A stretch of 64,000 bases of DNA. It comes from Magnetospirillum sp. SS-4. Lineage in GTDB: Bacteria > Pseudomonadota > Alphaproteobacteria > Rhodospirillales > Magnetospirillaceae. Location of the stretch: the NCBI RefSeq assembly GCF_902729425.1, contig NZ_CACVCH010000053.1, forward strand, positions 1-64,000. Direction: 5' to 3'. A program made the translations under genes and the position numbers. Positions 1 to 8,624 of the stretch are shown here, one piece after another. Below the pieces are notes generated by a model, which ran no database searches, was not told the DNA's origin, and saw only the letters and a list, made by a program, of their open reading frames with translations. Position 1 is the stretch's first letter, and each line of letters begins with the position of its first letter.

Positions 1-72
1 GGCTCCGGTATTATGGGTTGCTCCGCGTTCTCGCCAAGGTTAGAACCTGTCCGGGGCAACGGGGGTTCTTCG

Positions 73-897
73 ATGGGCGACATTCGGCGCCTGCCGATCG
101 GAATATTCGATTCCGGCGTCGGCGGCTTGACGGTCCTGAAGGCGGTTCGCGAGCGTCTGGTTGCGGAATCGCTGATCTATCTGGGCGATACCGCCCGCCT
201 GCCCTATGGCACCAAGAGCGCCCAGACGGTGGCGGCCTATGCGCTGGAGGCATCGCGGCGGCTGGTGTCGTTCGGCATCAAGGCGCTGCTGGTGGCCGAC
301 AACACCTCGTCCGCCCATGCGCTCGACGTTCTGCGGGCCGAGTTTCCCGGCCTGCCGGTGATCGGCGTGGTCGAACCGGGCGCCGCCGCCGCCGCCGCCG
401 CCTCGGCCCATGGCCGCATCGTCGTCGGCGCCACCGAAAGCACGGTGCAGGCTGGAACCTATCTGCGTTCCATCCTGCATTCGCGTCCCAATGCCCGGGT
501 GACCCAACTGGCGTGTCCGCTGTTCGTGTCCATGGTGGAGGAAGGCATGGTCGACGGCCCCATCGCCGAGCAGATCGCCCGCCATTATCTCGACCCGCTG
601 TTCAGCGGTCCCGACGCCGCCGATTGCCTGCTGCTGGGCTGCACCCATTTTCCGGCGCTGACGCCGCTGTTCCACCGCCTGCTCGGCCCCGGCGTCGCGG
701 TGGTGGATTCGGCCACCACCACCGCCATGGTGCTGGAGGATCTGCTGGCCTTGCGCCGGCTTTGCGCTCCGGACGGTCCTCCCGGCTCGGTCCGCTACCT
801 CGCCACCGACGCTCCCGAGCGCTTCGCCCGCGTCTCCCGCACCTTCGTGCCCTGGGCCATCGAGCCGTCCGAGATCGAGACCATCGACCTGGGGTGA
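73..897 (+). CDS. murI: Glutamate racemase family protein (MurI-like) with an altered first catalytic residue
   Basis: The product is about 274 residues, the usual size for glutamate racemase, which makes D-glutamate for peptidoglycan in the cytosol. The N-terminal FDSGVGG (residues 12-18), GDTARLPYG (38-46) and C-terminal GCTHFP with Cys190 are typical. The first catalytic motif, normally ACNTAS, reads ADNTSS, so the first catalytic Cys is Asp76 (codon GAC at 298-300). The ATG at 73 is chosen because the fold begins right after it and a G-rich stretch lies 7 bases upstream; an in-frame ATG at 13 would add 20 unlikely residues. A 6-bp inverted repeat (AGAACC at 42-47, GGTTCT at 64-69) flanks the binding site. 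Family membership is clear; normal racemase activity is uncertain. Confidence 0.85.
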   Translation: MGDIRRLPIGIFDSGVGGLTVLKAVRERLVAESLIYLGDTARLPYGTKSAQTVAAYALEASRRLVSFGIKALLVADNTSSAHALDVLRAEFPGLPVIGVVEPGAAAAAAASAHGRIVVGATESTVQAGTYLRSILHSRPNARVTQLACPLFVSMVEEGMVDGPIAEQIARHYLDPLFSGPDAADCLLLGCTHFPALTPLFHRLLGPGVAVVDSATTTAMVLEDLLALRRLCAPDGPPGSVRYLATDAPERFARVSRTFVPWAIEPSEIETIDLG

Positions 898-1067
898 TCG
901 TCGCCCTCGATCCGGGTGCGAAAGCAAGACAGGCACCACAGCACCGGCGCCACCACTCGTTCCCGCACGATCGAATGGCGGGTGCGGCGGCCGCAATGGG
1001 GGCAATGGCAGATGTCGTCGTGATGGGGGCTCATGGCCTGGAATACTCGGTCGGTGACGGTGGGCAT
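795..1067 (-). CDS. Possible small zinc-ribbon protein, partly antisense to murI
   Basis: This 90-codon frame carries two Cys pairs, C22-x2-C25 and C45-x2-C48, with 19 residues between, the spacing of a zinc ribbon. The Cys-rich part lies wholly in the gap between murI and the next gene, while the last third runs antisense to the murI 3' end. There is no convincing Shine-Dalgarno before the ATG at 1067; an internal ATG at codon 12 is an alternative. No function can be assigned. It may be a chance frame in GC-rich DNA, but the Cys spacing is unusual for noise. Confidence 0.3.
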   Translation of the reverse strand: MPTVTDRVFQAMSPHHDDICHCPHCGRRTRHSIVRERVVAPVLWCLSCFRTRIEGDDHPRSMVSISDGSMAQGTKVRETRAKRSGASVAR

Positions 1068-1085
1068 TGAATAAATCCATGGGGT

Positions 1086-1107
1086 CGAACCTTCAAACGA
1101 AGGTTCG
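1086..1107. repeat. Perfect 9-bp inverted repeat, 4-base loop
   Basis: The arms CGAACCTTC (1086-1094) and GAAGGTTCG (1099-1107) enclose the loop AAAC. It lies in the 297-base gap between murI and the SDR gene. No T-run follows on either strand, so it is not a classic terminator, though it could act as a 3'-end stabiliser for the convergent neighbours. Confidence 0.5.
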
Positions 1108-1194
1108 GTTACGGTTCAACGCCCGCCATTTTCCCTGAAATTATGGCAAGTCCATGACGGGCCGGGACAGTGCCGCCGTTCCGCTCCGCGCGCT

Positions 1195-1956
1195 TTATTG
1201 CGGCGGCATCCTGACGGCGCCGTCCAGCCGGATGGCGCTGCCGTTCAGCATGGGATTGTCGATGATGGCCAGCACCATCTTCGCGAATTCCTCGGGCCGG
1301 CCCAGGCGATGGGGAAACAGGGTCGAGGCCACCAGCCCCTCCATCACCTCGTCGGGCATGCCGGCCAGCATGGGGGTCTCCATGTAGCCCGGCGCCAGCG
1401 CCATCACCCGGATGCCCAGCGGCGCCAGTTCGCGCGCCGCCGGCAGCGACAGCGCCGCCACGCCGCCCTTGGACGAGGCATAGGCGCATTGGCCGATCTG
1501 ACCGTCCCAGGCGGCGATCGAGGCGGTGTTGACGATGACGCCGCGCTCGAGTCCCTCCAACGGTTCCAGCCCGGCCATGTCGGCGGCGGCGAGGCGCATG
1601 ACGTTGAAGGTGCCGATCAGGTTGACCTGCACCACCCGGGCGAAGGTCTCCAGCGGCATCGGCCCCTTGCGGCCGACCACCTTGCCCGGCGTCACCACCC
1701 CGGCGCAGTTGACGCAGACACGGGCCGGGCCATGGGCGGCGCGTCCCCTGGCCAGCGCCGCGATGGTCGAGGCCTCGTCGGCGACGTCGCAGCCGGCGCC
1801 GACGCCGCCGATCTCGCGGGCGGTGGCTTCTGCCTTGGCGGAATCGATGTCGAGCACCGTCACCTTGGCCCCGGCCCCGGCCAGGGCGCGGGCGGTGGCC
1901 TGACCGAGGCCCGAGCCGCCGCCGGTGACGATGGCGGCCAATCCGTCGATATTCAT
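1195..1956 (-). CDS. SDR-family 3-hydroxyacyl-CoA dehydrogenase-like protein
   Basis: This 253-residue short-chain dehydrogenase has the NAD-binding motif TGGGSGLG (11-18), NCAG (83-86) and the catalytic triad Ser146, Tyr159 and Lys163 (YASSK). Overall it resembles the HSD17B10 / type II 3-hydroxyacyl-CoA dehydrogenase branch, which oxidises short or branched 3-hydroxyacyl-CoA with NAD in the cytosol. It is the last gene of a minus-strand set, 11 bases after the hydrolase gene, so it is probably co-transcribed with the hydrolase and ligase. The neighbours support a role in branched-chain acyl-CoA oxidation. The exact substrate is inferred. Confidence 0.82.
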   Translation of the reverse strand: MNIDGLAAIVTGGGSGLGQATARALAGAGAKVTVLDIDSAKAEATAREIGGVGAGCDVADEASTIAALARGRAAHGPARVCVNCAGVVTPGKVVGRKGPMPLETFARVVQVNLIGTFNVMRLAAADMAGLEPLEGLERGVIVNTASIAAWDGQIGQCAYASSKGGVAALSLPAARELAPLGIRVMALAPGYMETPMLAGMPDEVMEGLVASTLFPHRLGRPEEFAKMVLAIIDNPMLNGSAIRLDGAVRMPPQ

Positions 1957-1967
1957 GCGTCTGCCTT

Positions 1968-3002
1968 TCAGAAACTCAAATCACCGCAATCGGGCGCCCG
2001 GTCGAACGCCGCCAGCACCTCGGCCTCGCTGCCCGCCTCGCGCCAGGATGGCCTGTTGTCGCGGTCGATCAGCAGCGCGCGGATGCCCTCCACGAAATCG
2101 TGGGCCGGCGCCAGCCCGAGGGCGAGACGGAATTCCATGCGCATGCAGTCGTCGAACGACAGGGCGCGGCCGCGCCGGATCATCTCGAAGCTGACGGCCA
2201 GCAGGTGGGGCGACTTGGCCCCGAGGGTGGTCATGGTCTCGGCCGCGAAGGGATCGGTTTCGGCGGCCAGCGCCGCCATCACCCCGGCAAGACTGTCGTG
2301 GCCGAAACAGCGGTCGATCAGGGCGCGCCGGCCGTCCAGCGGCGCCGGACCGGGGTCCTGGGCGAAGCCGGCCAGGGTAGCTTGGATTTCGGCCGCGTCG
2401 CGGGCCTCGGACAGCGCCTCGCGCAGGGCATCGATCCGCTCGCTGGCGACGTAATGGGTGGCGACGCCCACATGCAGGGCGTCGGCGGCCTTCAGCCGCG
2501 CCCCGGTCAGGCCGAGATACAGGCCGATCTCTCCCGGCAGGTGCGGCAGGAAATGGCTGCCGCCGACGTCGGGGAAGAAGCCGATGCCGGTTTCGGGCAT
2601 GGCGAACAGGGTGCGCTCGGTCGCGACGCGATATCGCCCGTGCACGGAAACACCGACGCCGCCGCCCATGACGATGCCGTCGATCAGCGCGACATAGGGC
2701 TTGGGCATGGTCCTGATGCGGCGGTTGAGGCGGTATTCGTCGCGATAGAACGATGAAACATAGGCCAAGTCGCCGGCCTTGCAGGCCTCGTGGAGCATCT
2801 TGATGTCGCCGCCGGCGCAGAACGCCTTGTCGCCGGCCCCCTCGATCACCACGCAGACGACATCCGGGTCGGCGGCCCAGGACTCCAGCCGGGGATGCAT
2901 GAGGTGAATCTGATCCAGCGTCAGGGCGTTCAAGGCCTTGGGCCGGTCGAGGACGATGCGACCCAGGCGCCCCTGGCGTTCGAAATGGATTTCCGACGAC
3001 AT
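1968..3002 (-). CDS. 3-hydroxyisobutyryl-CoA hydrolase / enoyl-CoA hydratase family
   Basis: The product is 344 residues, which fits the long ECH_2 type (3-hydroxyisobutyryl-CoA hydrolase) rather than ordinary 260-residue enoyl-CoA hydratases. Visible motifs are AFCAGGDIKML (oxyanion hole), GGGVGVS, and PETGIGFFPDVGGSHFLP, whose Glu matches the hydrolase active site. The enzyme releases 3-hydroxyisobutyrate from its CoA ester in valine degradation. The start is fixed by a TGATG junction at 3000-3004 with the upstream ligase, implying translational coupling. The reductase that uses its product (mmsB-like) lies at 6656 on the other strand, so the pathway is split around the GntR regulator. Confidence 0.85.
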   Translation of the reverse strand: MSSEIHFERQGRLGRIVLDRPKALNALTLDQIHLMHPRLESWAADPDVVCVVIEGAGDKAFCAGGDIKMLHEACKAGDLAYVSSFYRDEYRLNRRIRTMPKPYVALIDGIVMGGGVGVSVHGRYRVATERTLFAMPETGIGFFPDVGGSHFLPHLPGEIGLYLGLTGARLKAADALHVGVATHYVASERIDALREALSEARDAAEIQATLAGFAQDPGPAPLDGRRALIDRCFGHDSLAGVMAALAAETDPFAAETMTTLGAKSPHLLAVSFEMIRRGRALSFDDCMRMEFRLALGLAPAHDFVEGIRALLIDRDNRPSWREAGSEAEVLAAFDRAPDCGDLSF

Positions 3003-4528
3003 CACAGATTGGCCTTCCACATCCCGGCATATGAATCGCGCAGCACGTTCTTTTGCACCTTGCCCATGGCGTTGCGGGGCAGGTCCTTCACCAGCACCAC
3101 CTGCTTGGGCACCTTGTAATTGGCCAGTCTCCCCTTCAGCGAGCCGATCACCCCGTCCGGGGTCAGCGCGGCGCCGGGAGCGGCGACGACGACGGCGAGG
3201 CCGGCTTCGCCGAAATCCGGGTGCGGCATGCCGATCACGGCGGATTCCACCACGCCCGCCATGCGGTCGATGGCGTCCTCGACCTCCTTGGGATAGACGT
3301 TGTAGCCGCCCGAGATGATCAGATCCTTGGCGCGGCCGACGATGGAGACATATCCCCTGTCGTCGATGACGCCGACGTCGCCCGACTTGAAGAAGCCGTC
3401 GGCGGTGAACTCGGCCTTGGTCTTGTCGGGCATGTTCCAGTAGCCCTTGAAGATATTCGGCCCCCTGACCTCGATGATGCCGACCTCGCCCCGGGGCAGG
3501 ACGCGGCCGTCCTCGCCGGTAACGCGCAGTTCCACGTCGGGCAGCGGAAAGCCCACCGTTCCGGCCCGGCGCTCGCCGTCGAGCGGGTTCGAGGTGAACA
3601 TGCCGCCCTCGGTCATGCCGTAGCGTTCCAGGATGGTGAAGCCGGTCTTGTCCCTGAAGACGTTGAAGGTCTCCTCCAGCAGCGGCGCCGAGCCCGAGAT
3701 GAACAGCCGCATGGAGCGGCAGGCCGCGGGCGTCAGGTCGGGGCTGGCGACCAGACGGGTGTAGAAGGTCGGGACCCCCATGAACACGGTGGCGCGACCA
3801 AGCAGGCCGATGGCTTGCTCTGCGTCGAATTTGGGACAGAAGATCATGGCGGTGCCGTTCAGCAGCACGCAATTGATGGCCACAAACAGCCCGTGGGTGT
3901 GGAAGATCGGCAGGCAATGCAACAGCACGTCGTCGGGCCGGAACCCCCACAATTCGTGCAGGGTCAGGGCGTTGCTGGCCAGGTTGGCGTGGCTCATCAT
4001 GGCGCCCTTGGGGCGTCCGGTGGTGCCCGACGAATAGAGGATGGCGGCGATGTTGTCGCCGCCCCGCGAGGATGGCGCGACGTCGGCGGGCTGGCCGGCG
4101 GCAAGCTCGGGCAGGGTGCCGTCGCCCTCGGCCCCCAGGGTCAGGACCCGGGCGGAGATGCCGGCCTTGACCGCCAGCCCCTCCAACTCGGCGCGGCGGT
4201 GGGGCTGGCAGACCACCACCGTCGGGGCGGCGTCGGACAGGAAATAGTCCAGTTCGTCCGCCTGATAGGCGGTGTTCAGCGGCAGCAGGATGGCGTCGGC
4301 CCGAAGGCAGGCGAGATAGAGCGCCACCGCCTCGGCCGACTTGTCCAACTGCGCCGCCACCCGGTCGCCGGGCCGTGCGCCGGCCGCCGCCAGGGCGTTG
4401 GCGAAGCGGGCCGAGGTGGATTCAAGCCAGCCATAGCTCAGGATGGCGCCGCCGGGGATTTCGATGAAGGGGCGCGAGCGGTCGGCGGGAAAGCGCGACC
4501 GGAACAGCTCGAACAGATTGCCCTGCAT
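3002..4528 (-). CDS. matB: Malonyl-CoA (or methylmalonyl-CoA) synthetase, MatB-like
   Basis: This 508-residue adenylate-forming enzyme has the P-loop YSSGTTGRPKG (165-175), the MatB-like block FMGVPTFYTRL, the YGMTEGG motif, and the C-terminal catalytic Lys490 in AMGKVQK. MatB enzymes join malonate, and often methylmalonate, to CoA using ATP. The gene follows a GntR-type regulator on the same strand, as the matR regulator accompanies matB in rhizobia, but no malonyl-CoA decarboxylase (matA) is present here. Linkage to valine-catabolic genes suggests methylmalonate could be a substrate; that is an inference. Confidence 0.82.
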   Translation of the reverse strand: MQGNLFELFRSRFPADRSRPFIEIPGGAILSYGWLESTSARFANALAAAGARPGDRVAAQLDKSAEAVALYLACLRADAILLPLNTAYQADELDYFLSDAAPTVVVCQPHRRAELEGLAVKAGISARVLTLGAEGDGTLPELAAGQPADVAPSSRGGDNIAAILYSSGTTGRPKGAMMSHANLASNALTLHELWGFRPDDVLLHCLPIFHTHGLFVAINCVLLNGTAMIFCPKFDAEQAIGLLGRATVFMGVPTFYTRLVASPDLTPAACRSMRLFISGSAPLLEETFNVFRDKTGFTILERYGMTEGGMFTSNPLDGERRAGTVGFPLPDVELRVTGEDGRVLPRGEVGIIEVRGPNIFKGYWNMPDKTKAEFTADGFFKSGDVGVIDDRGYVSIVGRAKDLIISGGYNVYPKEVEDAIDRMAGVVESAVIGMPHPDFGEAGLAVVVAAPGAALTPDGVIGSLKGRLANYKVPKQVVLVKDLPRNAMGKVQKNVLRDSYAGMWKANL

Positions 4529-4593
4529 GGTGTTTCTCCCGCTCCGCGTCGGCGACCCTGTCGCGATAGCACGGATGTCGTCGGGATTCCATC

Positions 4594-4631
4594 ATATTGT
4601 ATCCATGAACGTGGATTAATGGATACAATAT
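4594..4631. promoter_or_regulatory. Candidate GntR operator: perfect 13-bp inverted repeat upstream of matB
   Basis: The arms ATATTGTATCCAT (4594-4606) and ATGGATACAATAT (4619-4631) are perfect reverse complements with 12 bases between. The site sits 66 bases upstream of the matB ATG and overlaps the stop codon of the GntR gene. TTGTAT/ATACAA half-sites are common in operators of FadR/FCD-type GntR regulators. The AT-rich site stands out from the GC-rich surroundings. The likely reading is an operator in a matB promoter; a terminator role is less likely because no U-run follows. Confidence 0.65.
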
Positions 4632-5290
4632 CACGCCATGATGGACACGAATTCGGCGAAGATATCGGCCTGGATGGTGACGTGCTTGCGCATGGCGGCT
4701 TGGGCGCGGTCGGGATCGGCGGCGGTGATGGCCGCCACCACTTCGCCATGCTCGCCGAAGCTGCCCTCGACCCGCTGGGGGTGGTTGAGCTGATAGCGGC
4801 GATAGGGGGCGAGGCGGGCGAACAGCGAGCGCGCCATGTCCTTCAGAACGTCGTTGTGGCTGCCGTCGTAGATGGCGTCGTGGAAGGCGCGGTTGACCGC
4901 GTAATACTCATCGAGATCGCGGGCCTCGCACAATTGCGCCGCCTTGCCGTGCATCTCCGCCAGCCGGGTCTTTTCCTCGGGCGACATGCGCCGGGCGGCG
5001 AAGCGGGCGCACAATCCCTCGATCTCGCTCATCACCTCGAACATCTGGACCATGCGGTGCAGGTCGAGCGGGGCCACCACCGCGCCCTGGCGCGGCCGCT
5101 TCACCACCAGTCCCGAATGGACCAGTTGCAAGATGGCTTCGCGCACCGGGGTGCGCGACAGCCCGAACCGGGCGGCGAGGCTTTCCTCGTCCAGGCGCGA
5201 GCCCGGCCGGAGCGCGCCCTGGAAGATGTCCTTCTCGATGGCTTGGCGGATTTCCTCCGCCCGTGTCGCCGGTCGTTTCCGTTCGCTCAT
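4631..5290 (-). CDS. GntR-family transcriptional regulator, FCD (FadR) subfamily
   Basis: The protein has 219 residues. The N-terminal 75 hold a winged helix-turn-helix with the GntR pattern LAARFGLSRTPVREAI, and the rest is an all-helical FCD ligand domain with Asp/His residues (FHDAI, EHGEVV, KHV) in the usual metal-binding places. The start at 5290 is preferred because the domain begins shortly after it; an upstream start at 5341 adds 17 residues of poor quality. It probably senses an acid or CoA-pathway intermediate and controls matB and the divergent acyl-CoA dehydrogenase gene. A palindromic site lies just past its stop codon and a GTATAC motif occurs in the divergent region. Confidence 0.85.
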   Translation of the reverse strand: MSERKRPATRAEEIRQAIEKDIFQGALRPGSRLDEESLAARFGLSRTPVREAILQLVHSGLVVKRPRQGAVVAPLDLHRMVQMFEVMSEIEGLCARFAARRMSPEEKTRLAEMHGKAAQLCEARDLDEYYAVNRAFHDAIYDGSHNDVLKDMARSLFARLAPYRRYQLNHPQRVEGSFGEHGEVVAAITAADPDRAQAAMRKHVTIQADIFAEFVSIMA

Positions 5291-5504
5291 GGTGCCGTCC
5301 GCCTCTCCCGCGCATCCGGTCGGCATTATACATGCCGACAATATTATGTCTAAGCCGTATCGGTTTCATGCACACAAAATCATACTGCGTCGTATACAGA
5401 ATGTGGACGCCATCGGCCCGATGTGCTAAGCCGATACCGTCCGGCGGGTTTGGCCGGTGGTTATCAACCGGGCCGTCAGAGTCCGGGGCCAGGGATGGAC
5501 AAGC
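5291..5504. promoter_or_regulatory. Divergent promoter region with GTATAC motif
   Basis: This 214-base gap separates the GntR gene from the acyl-CoA dehydrogenase gene. It is AT-richer than its neighbours between 5325 and 5400 and contains CGTATACAG at 5391-5399, resembling the centre of FCD-type GntR operators. Promoters for both directions are expected here, but no single -35/-10 pair is convincing. The site may bind the adjacent regulator together with the palindrome at 4594-4631. Confidence 0.4.
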
Positions 5505-6641
5505 ATGGATTTCGGCCTGTCAGGCGATCAGGAGGCCTTTCGTCGCGCCGCGCGGGATTTCGCCATGGGCGAGATGGCGCCCCATGCCGCGCTGTGGGAC
5601 GACGAGTCCATCTTTCCCGAAGACACCTTGCGCAAGGCGGCCGAACTGGGCTTCGCCGGAATTTACGTCAGGGACGACGTCGGCGGATCGCAACTGAGCC
5701 GGCTCGACGCCGCCCTGATCTTCGAGGAACTGGCCGCCGCCTGTCCGTCCACCGCCGCCTACATCTCGATCCACAACATGGCGTCTTGGATGATCGACAG
5801 CTTCGGCACCGACGAGCAGCGCCGCCGCTTTCTGCCCGACCTCGCCGCCATGCGCCGCTTCGCCAGCTATTGCCTGACCGAGCCCGGCGCGGGGTCCGAC
5901 GCGGCCGCCCTGCGGACGCGGGCCGACCGCGACGGTGACCATTACATCCTGAACGGCAGCAAGGCATTCATTTCCGGCGGCGGGCGCTCGGACGTCTATG
6001 TGGTGATGGTGCGCACCGGCGGCCCCGGCCCAAAGGGCATCAGTTGCCTGGTGGTCGAGGCCGGCGCCCCCGGCCTGTCGTTCGGCAAGCAGGAAAAGAA
6101 GCTGGGCTGGAAAAGCCAGCCCACCGCCTCGGTGATCTTCGAGGATTGCCGCGTGCCGGTCGCCAACCGCATCGGGCCGGAGGGCGAGGGCTTCAAGATC
6201 GCCATGAAGGGCCTCGACGGCGGCCGCATCAATATCGGGGCCTGTTCGCTGGGGGGCGCGCGGCGCTGCCTGGAACTGGCCATCGACTATACCGGGCAGC
6301 GCCGGCAATTCGGGCAGGCCATCGCCTCGTTCCAGGCCACCCAGTTCCGTCTGGCCGACATGGCGACCGAACTGGACGCGGCGCGGCTGATGATCCACCG
6401 CGCCGCCGACTCGCTTGACCGCAAGTCATCCGAGGCCACGGTGCACTGCGCCATGGCCAAGCGCATGGCCACCGATATCGGTTTCCAGGTGGTGGATGCG
6501 GCGCTGCAACTGCACGGTGGCTACGGCTACATCAAGGAATATCCCATCGAGCGCTATCTGCGGGACCTGCGGGTGCACCAGATTCTCGAAGGCTCCAACG
6601 AGATCATGCGGGTGATCGTCGGCCGCGCGCTGACGGGATAA
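5505..6641 (+). CDS. Acyl-CoA dehydrogenase, isobutyryl-CoA dehydrogenase-like
   Basis: This 378-residue flavoenzyme carries [29 protein letters not shown] and the C-terminal [19 protein letters not shown] block, ending in [10 protein letters not shown], whose Glu is the expected catalytic base. The whole resembles ACAD8, which converts isobutyryl-CoA to methacrylyl-CoA with FAD and passes electrons to ETF. The ATG at 5505 follows an AGGGA sequence by about 10 bases, whereas an upstream in-frame start at 5457 adds unrelated residues. It is followed after 14 bases by the 3-hydroxyisobutyrate dehydrogenase gene, consistent with a valine-catabolic operon. Confidence 0.85.
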   Translation: MDFGLSGDQEAFRRAARDFAMGEMAPHAALWDDESIFPEDTLRKAAELGFAGIYVRDDVGGSQLSRLDAALIFEELAAACPSTAAYISIHNMASWMIDSFGTDEQRRRFLPDLAAMRRFASYCLTEPGAGSDAAALRTRADRDGDHYILNGSKAFISGGGRSDVYVVMVRTGGPGPKGISCLVVEAGAPGLSFGKQEKKLGWKSQPTASVIFEDCRVPVANRIGPEGEGFKIAMKGLDGGRINIGACSLGGARRCLELAIDYTGQRRQFGQAIASFQATQFRLADMATELDAARLMIHRAADSLDRKSSEATVHCAMAKRMATDIGFQVVDAALQLHGGYGYIKEYPIERYLRDLRVHQILEGSNEIMRVIVGRALTG

Positions 6642-6655
6642 CAAGGGAGATGCGG

Positions 6656-7546
6656 ATGGCGAGCGTCGGTTTCATCGGTCTGGGCAACATGGGCGCGCCG
6701 ATGATGCGCAACCTGCTGAAGGCGGGACACGCGGTCAGGGCCTTCGACCTGTCGGACGCCGCCCGCAAGGCGGCGGCGGATGCCGGCGCCGCCGCCTGCG
6801 CCACGGCGGCGGACGCCGCCCGCGAGGCCGACGTGGTGGTCTCGATGCTGCCGGCCGGAAGCCACGTCAGGGCGGTGATGCTGGGCGAGGCCGGCACGTT
6901 CGCCGCCGCCCGCAAGGGAACCCTGTTCATCGATTCCTCGACCATCGACGTCGCCACCGCCCGCCTGCTGTCGGGCGAGGCCGAAGCGGCCGGCCATGCC
7001 ATGGTCGATGCCCCGGTATCGGGCGGGGTCGGCGGTGCCGAGGCCGGAACGCTGACCTTCATGGTCGGCGGTCACGACGCGGCGTTCGAGTGGGCGCGGC
7101 CGTTCCTGGAGGCCATGGGCAAGACCATCGTCCATGCCGGCGGTCCCGGCAACGGCCAGGCGGCCAAGATCTGCAACAACATGCTGCTGGGCATCTCGAT
7201 GATCGGCACCTGCGAGGCCTTCGCCCTGGCCGAGAAACTGGGCCTGGACGCCCAGAAGCTGTTCGACATCGCCTCGAAATCGTCGGGGCAGTGCTGGTCC
7301 ATGACCACCTATTGCCCGGTGCCGGGACCGGTGCCGACCTCGCCGGCAAATCGCGACTACAAGGCCGGCTTCACCGCCGCCATGATGCTGAAGGACCTGA
7401 AGCTGGCGGTGGAGGCGGCCGGCGTGGCCGGTGCCGCCGTGCCGCTGGGCGGTGAGGCGGCCCAGCTTTATTCCATGATGGTGGGCGGCGGCGAGGGGGG
7501 GCTCGACTTCTCCGCCATCATCCATTTGCTGCGCGGCAGGGCGTGA
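6656..7546 (+). CDS. mmsB: 3-hydroxyisobutyrate dehydrogenase
   Basis: The protein has 296 residues, standard for the family. It begins with the Rossmann motif FIGLGNMGAPM, followed by the substrate loop DAPVSGGVGGAEAGTL and the catalytic-lysine segment GNGQAAKICNNM. It oxidises 3-hydroxyisobutyrate to methylmalonate semialdehyde with NAD in valine breakdown. AAGGGAG at 6643-6649 gives a 6-base spacer to the ATG at 6656, so this start is preferred over the ATG at 6650. The semialdehyde dehydrogenase (mmsA) that normally completes the pathway was not seen nearby. Despite the symbol, this is not a magnetosome Mms protein. Confidence 0.9.
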   Translation: MASVGFIGLGNMGAPMMRNLLKAGHAVRAFDLSDAARKAAADAGAAACATAADAAREADVVVSMLPAGSHVRAVMLGEAGTFAAARKGTLFIDSSTIDVATARLLSGEAEAAGHAMVDAPVSGGVGGAEAGTLTFMVGGHDAAFEWARPFLEAMGKTIVHAGGPGNGQAAKICNNMLLGISMIGTCEAFALAEKLGLDAQKLFDIASKSSGQCWSMTTYCPVPGPVPTSPANRDYKAGFTAAMMLKDLKLAVEAAGVAGAAVPLGGEAAQLYSMMVGGGEGGLDFSAIIHLLRGRA

Positions 7547-7552
7547 ACTCAC

Positions 7553-7580
7553 TTGCGCCCCAATTAAAAAAACGTATGCT
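7553..7580 (+). promoter_or_regulatory. Candidate sigma-70 promoter for the liv operon
   Basis: TTGCGC (7553-7558) and TATGCT (7575-7580) are separated by 16 bases, including an A-tract. They lie in the 126-base gap before livG, the only sizeable non-coding gap before that operon. Confidence 0.45.
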
Positions 7581-7672
7581 CGTTTTCAAGGCGAACCCCC
7601 GCCAAAGAGGGGTCGCCACAGGGTGAGAAACGCGGCCGGCCCTTGCGCCGGCCCGGTCCAGGAGCAAGGCTG

Positions 7673-8485
<813 letters not shown>

Positions 8486-8503
8486 TGGAGATGGTCTTCG
8501 CCA

Positions 8504-8616
8504 GCCCGGCGTCCGAGGGACACAACACCCCGACCGAAGGGAGTTGCGGCCGACGGCCGGCGCGCCTCGTGGCGCGAAAGCCAAGCGAACGGAGTTCGTG
8601 CCCGGCGTCTGAGGGA
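8504..8616 (+). repeat. Dispersed intergenic repeat, copy A (between livG and the ligase gene)
   Basis: The 139-base gap between livG and the ligase gene is filled by a structured element. Near-identical 17-base direct repeats (GCCCGGCGTCCGAGGGA at 8504-8520, and the same with one change at 8600-8616) bracket it. Its core at 8559-8616 matches the reverse complement of 48054-48113 at GGCGCGCC, CTCGTG, GAAAGCCAAG and the CTGAGGG end, with small gaps. The right end (GAGGG at 8611-8615) serves as the probable ribosome binding site of the next gene. Confidence 0.6.
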
Positions 8617-8624
8617 CAACAACA

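Noticed and set aside
6656-7546. Magnetosome gene, suggested by the symbol mmsB
   Set aside because: The sequence is clearly 3-hydroxyisobutyrate dehydrogenase. No mam or magnetosome mms gene is present in the window.
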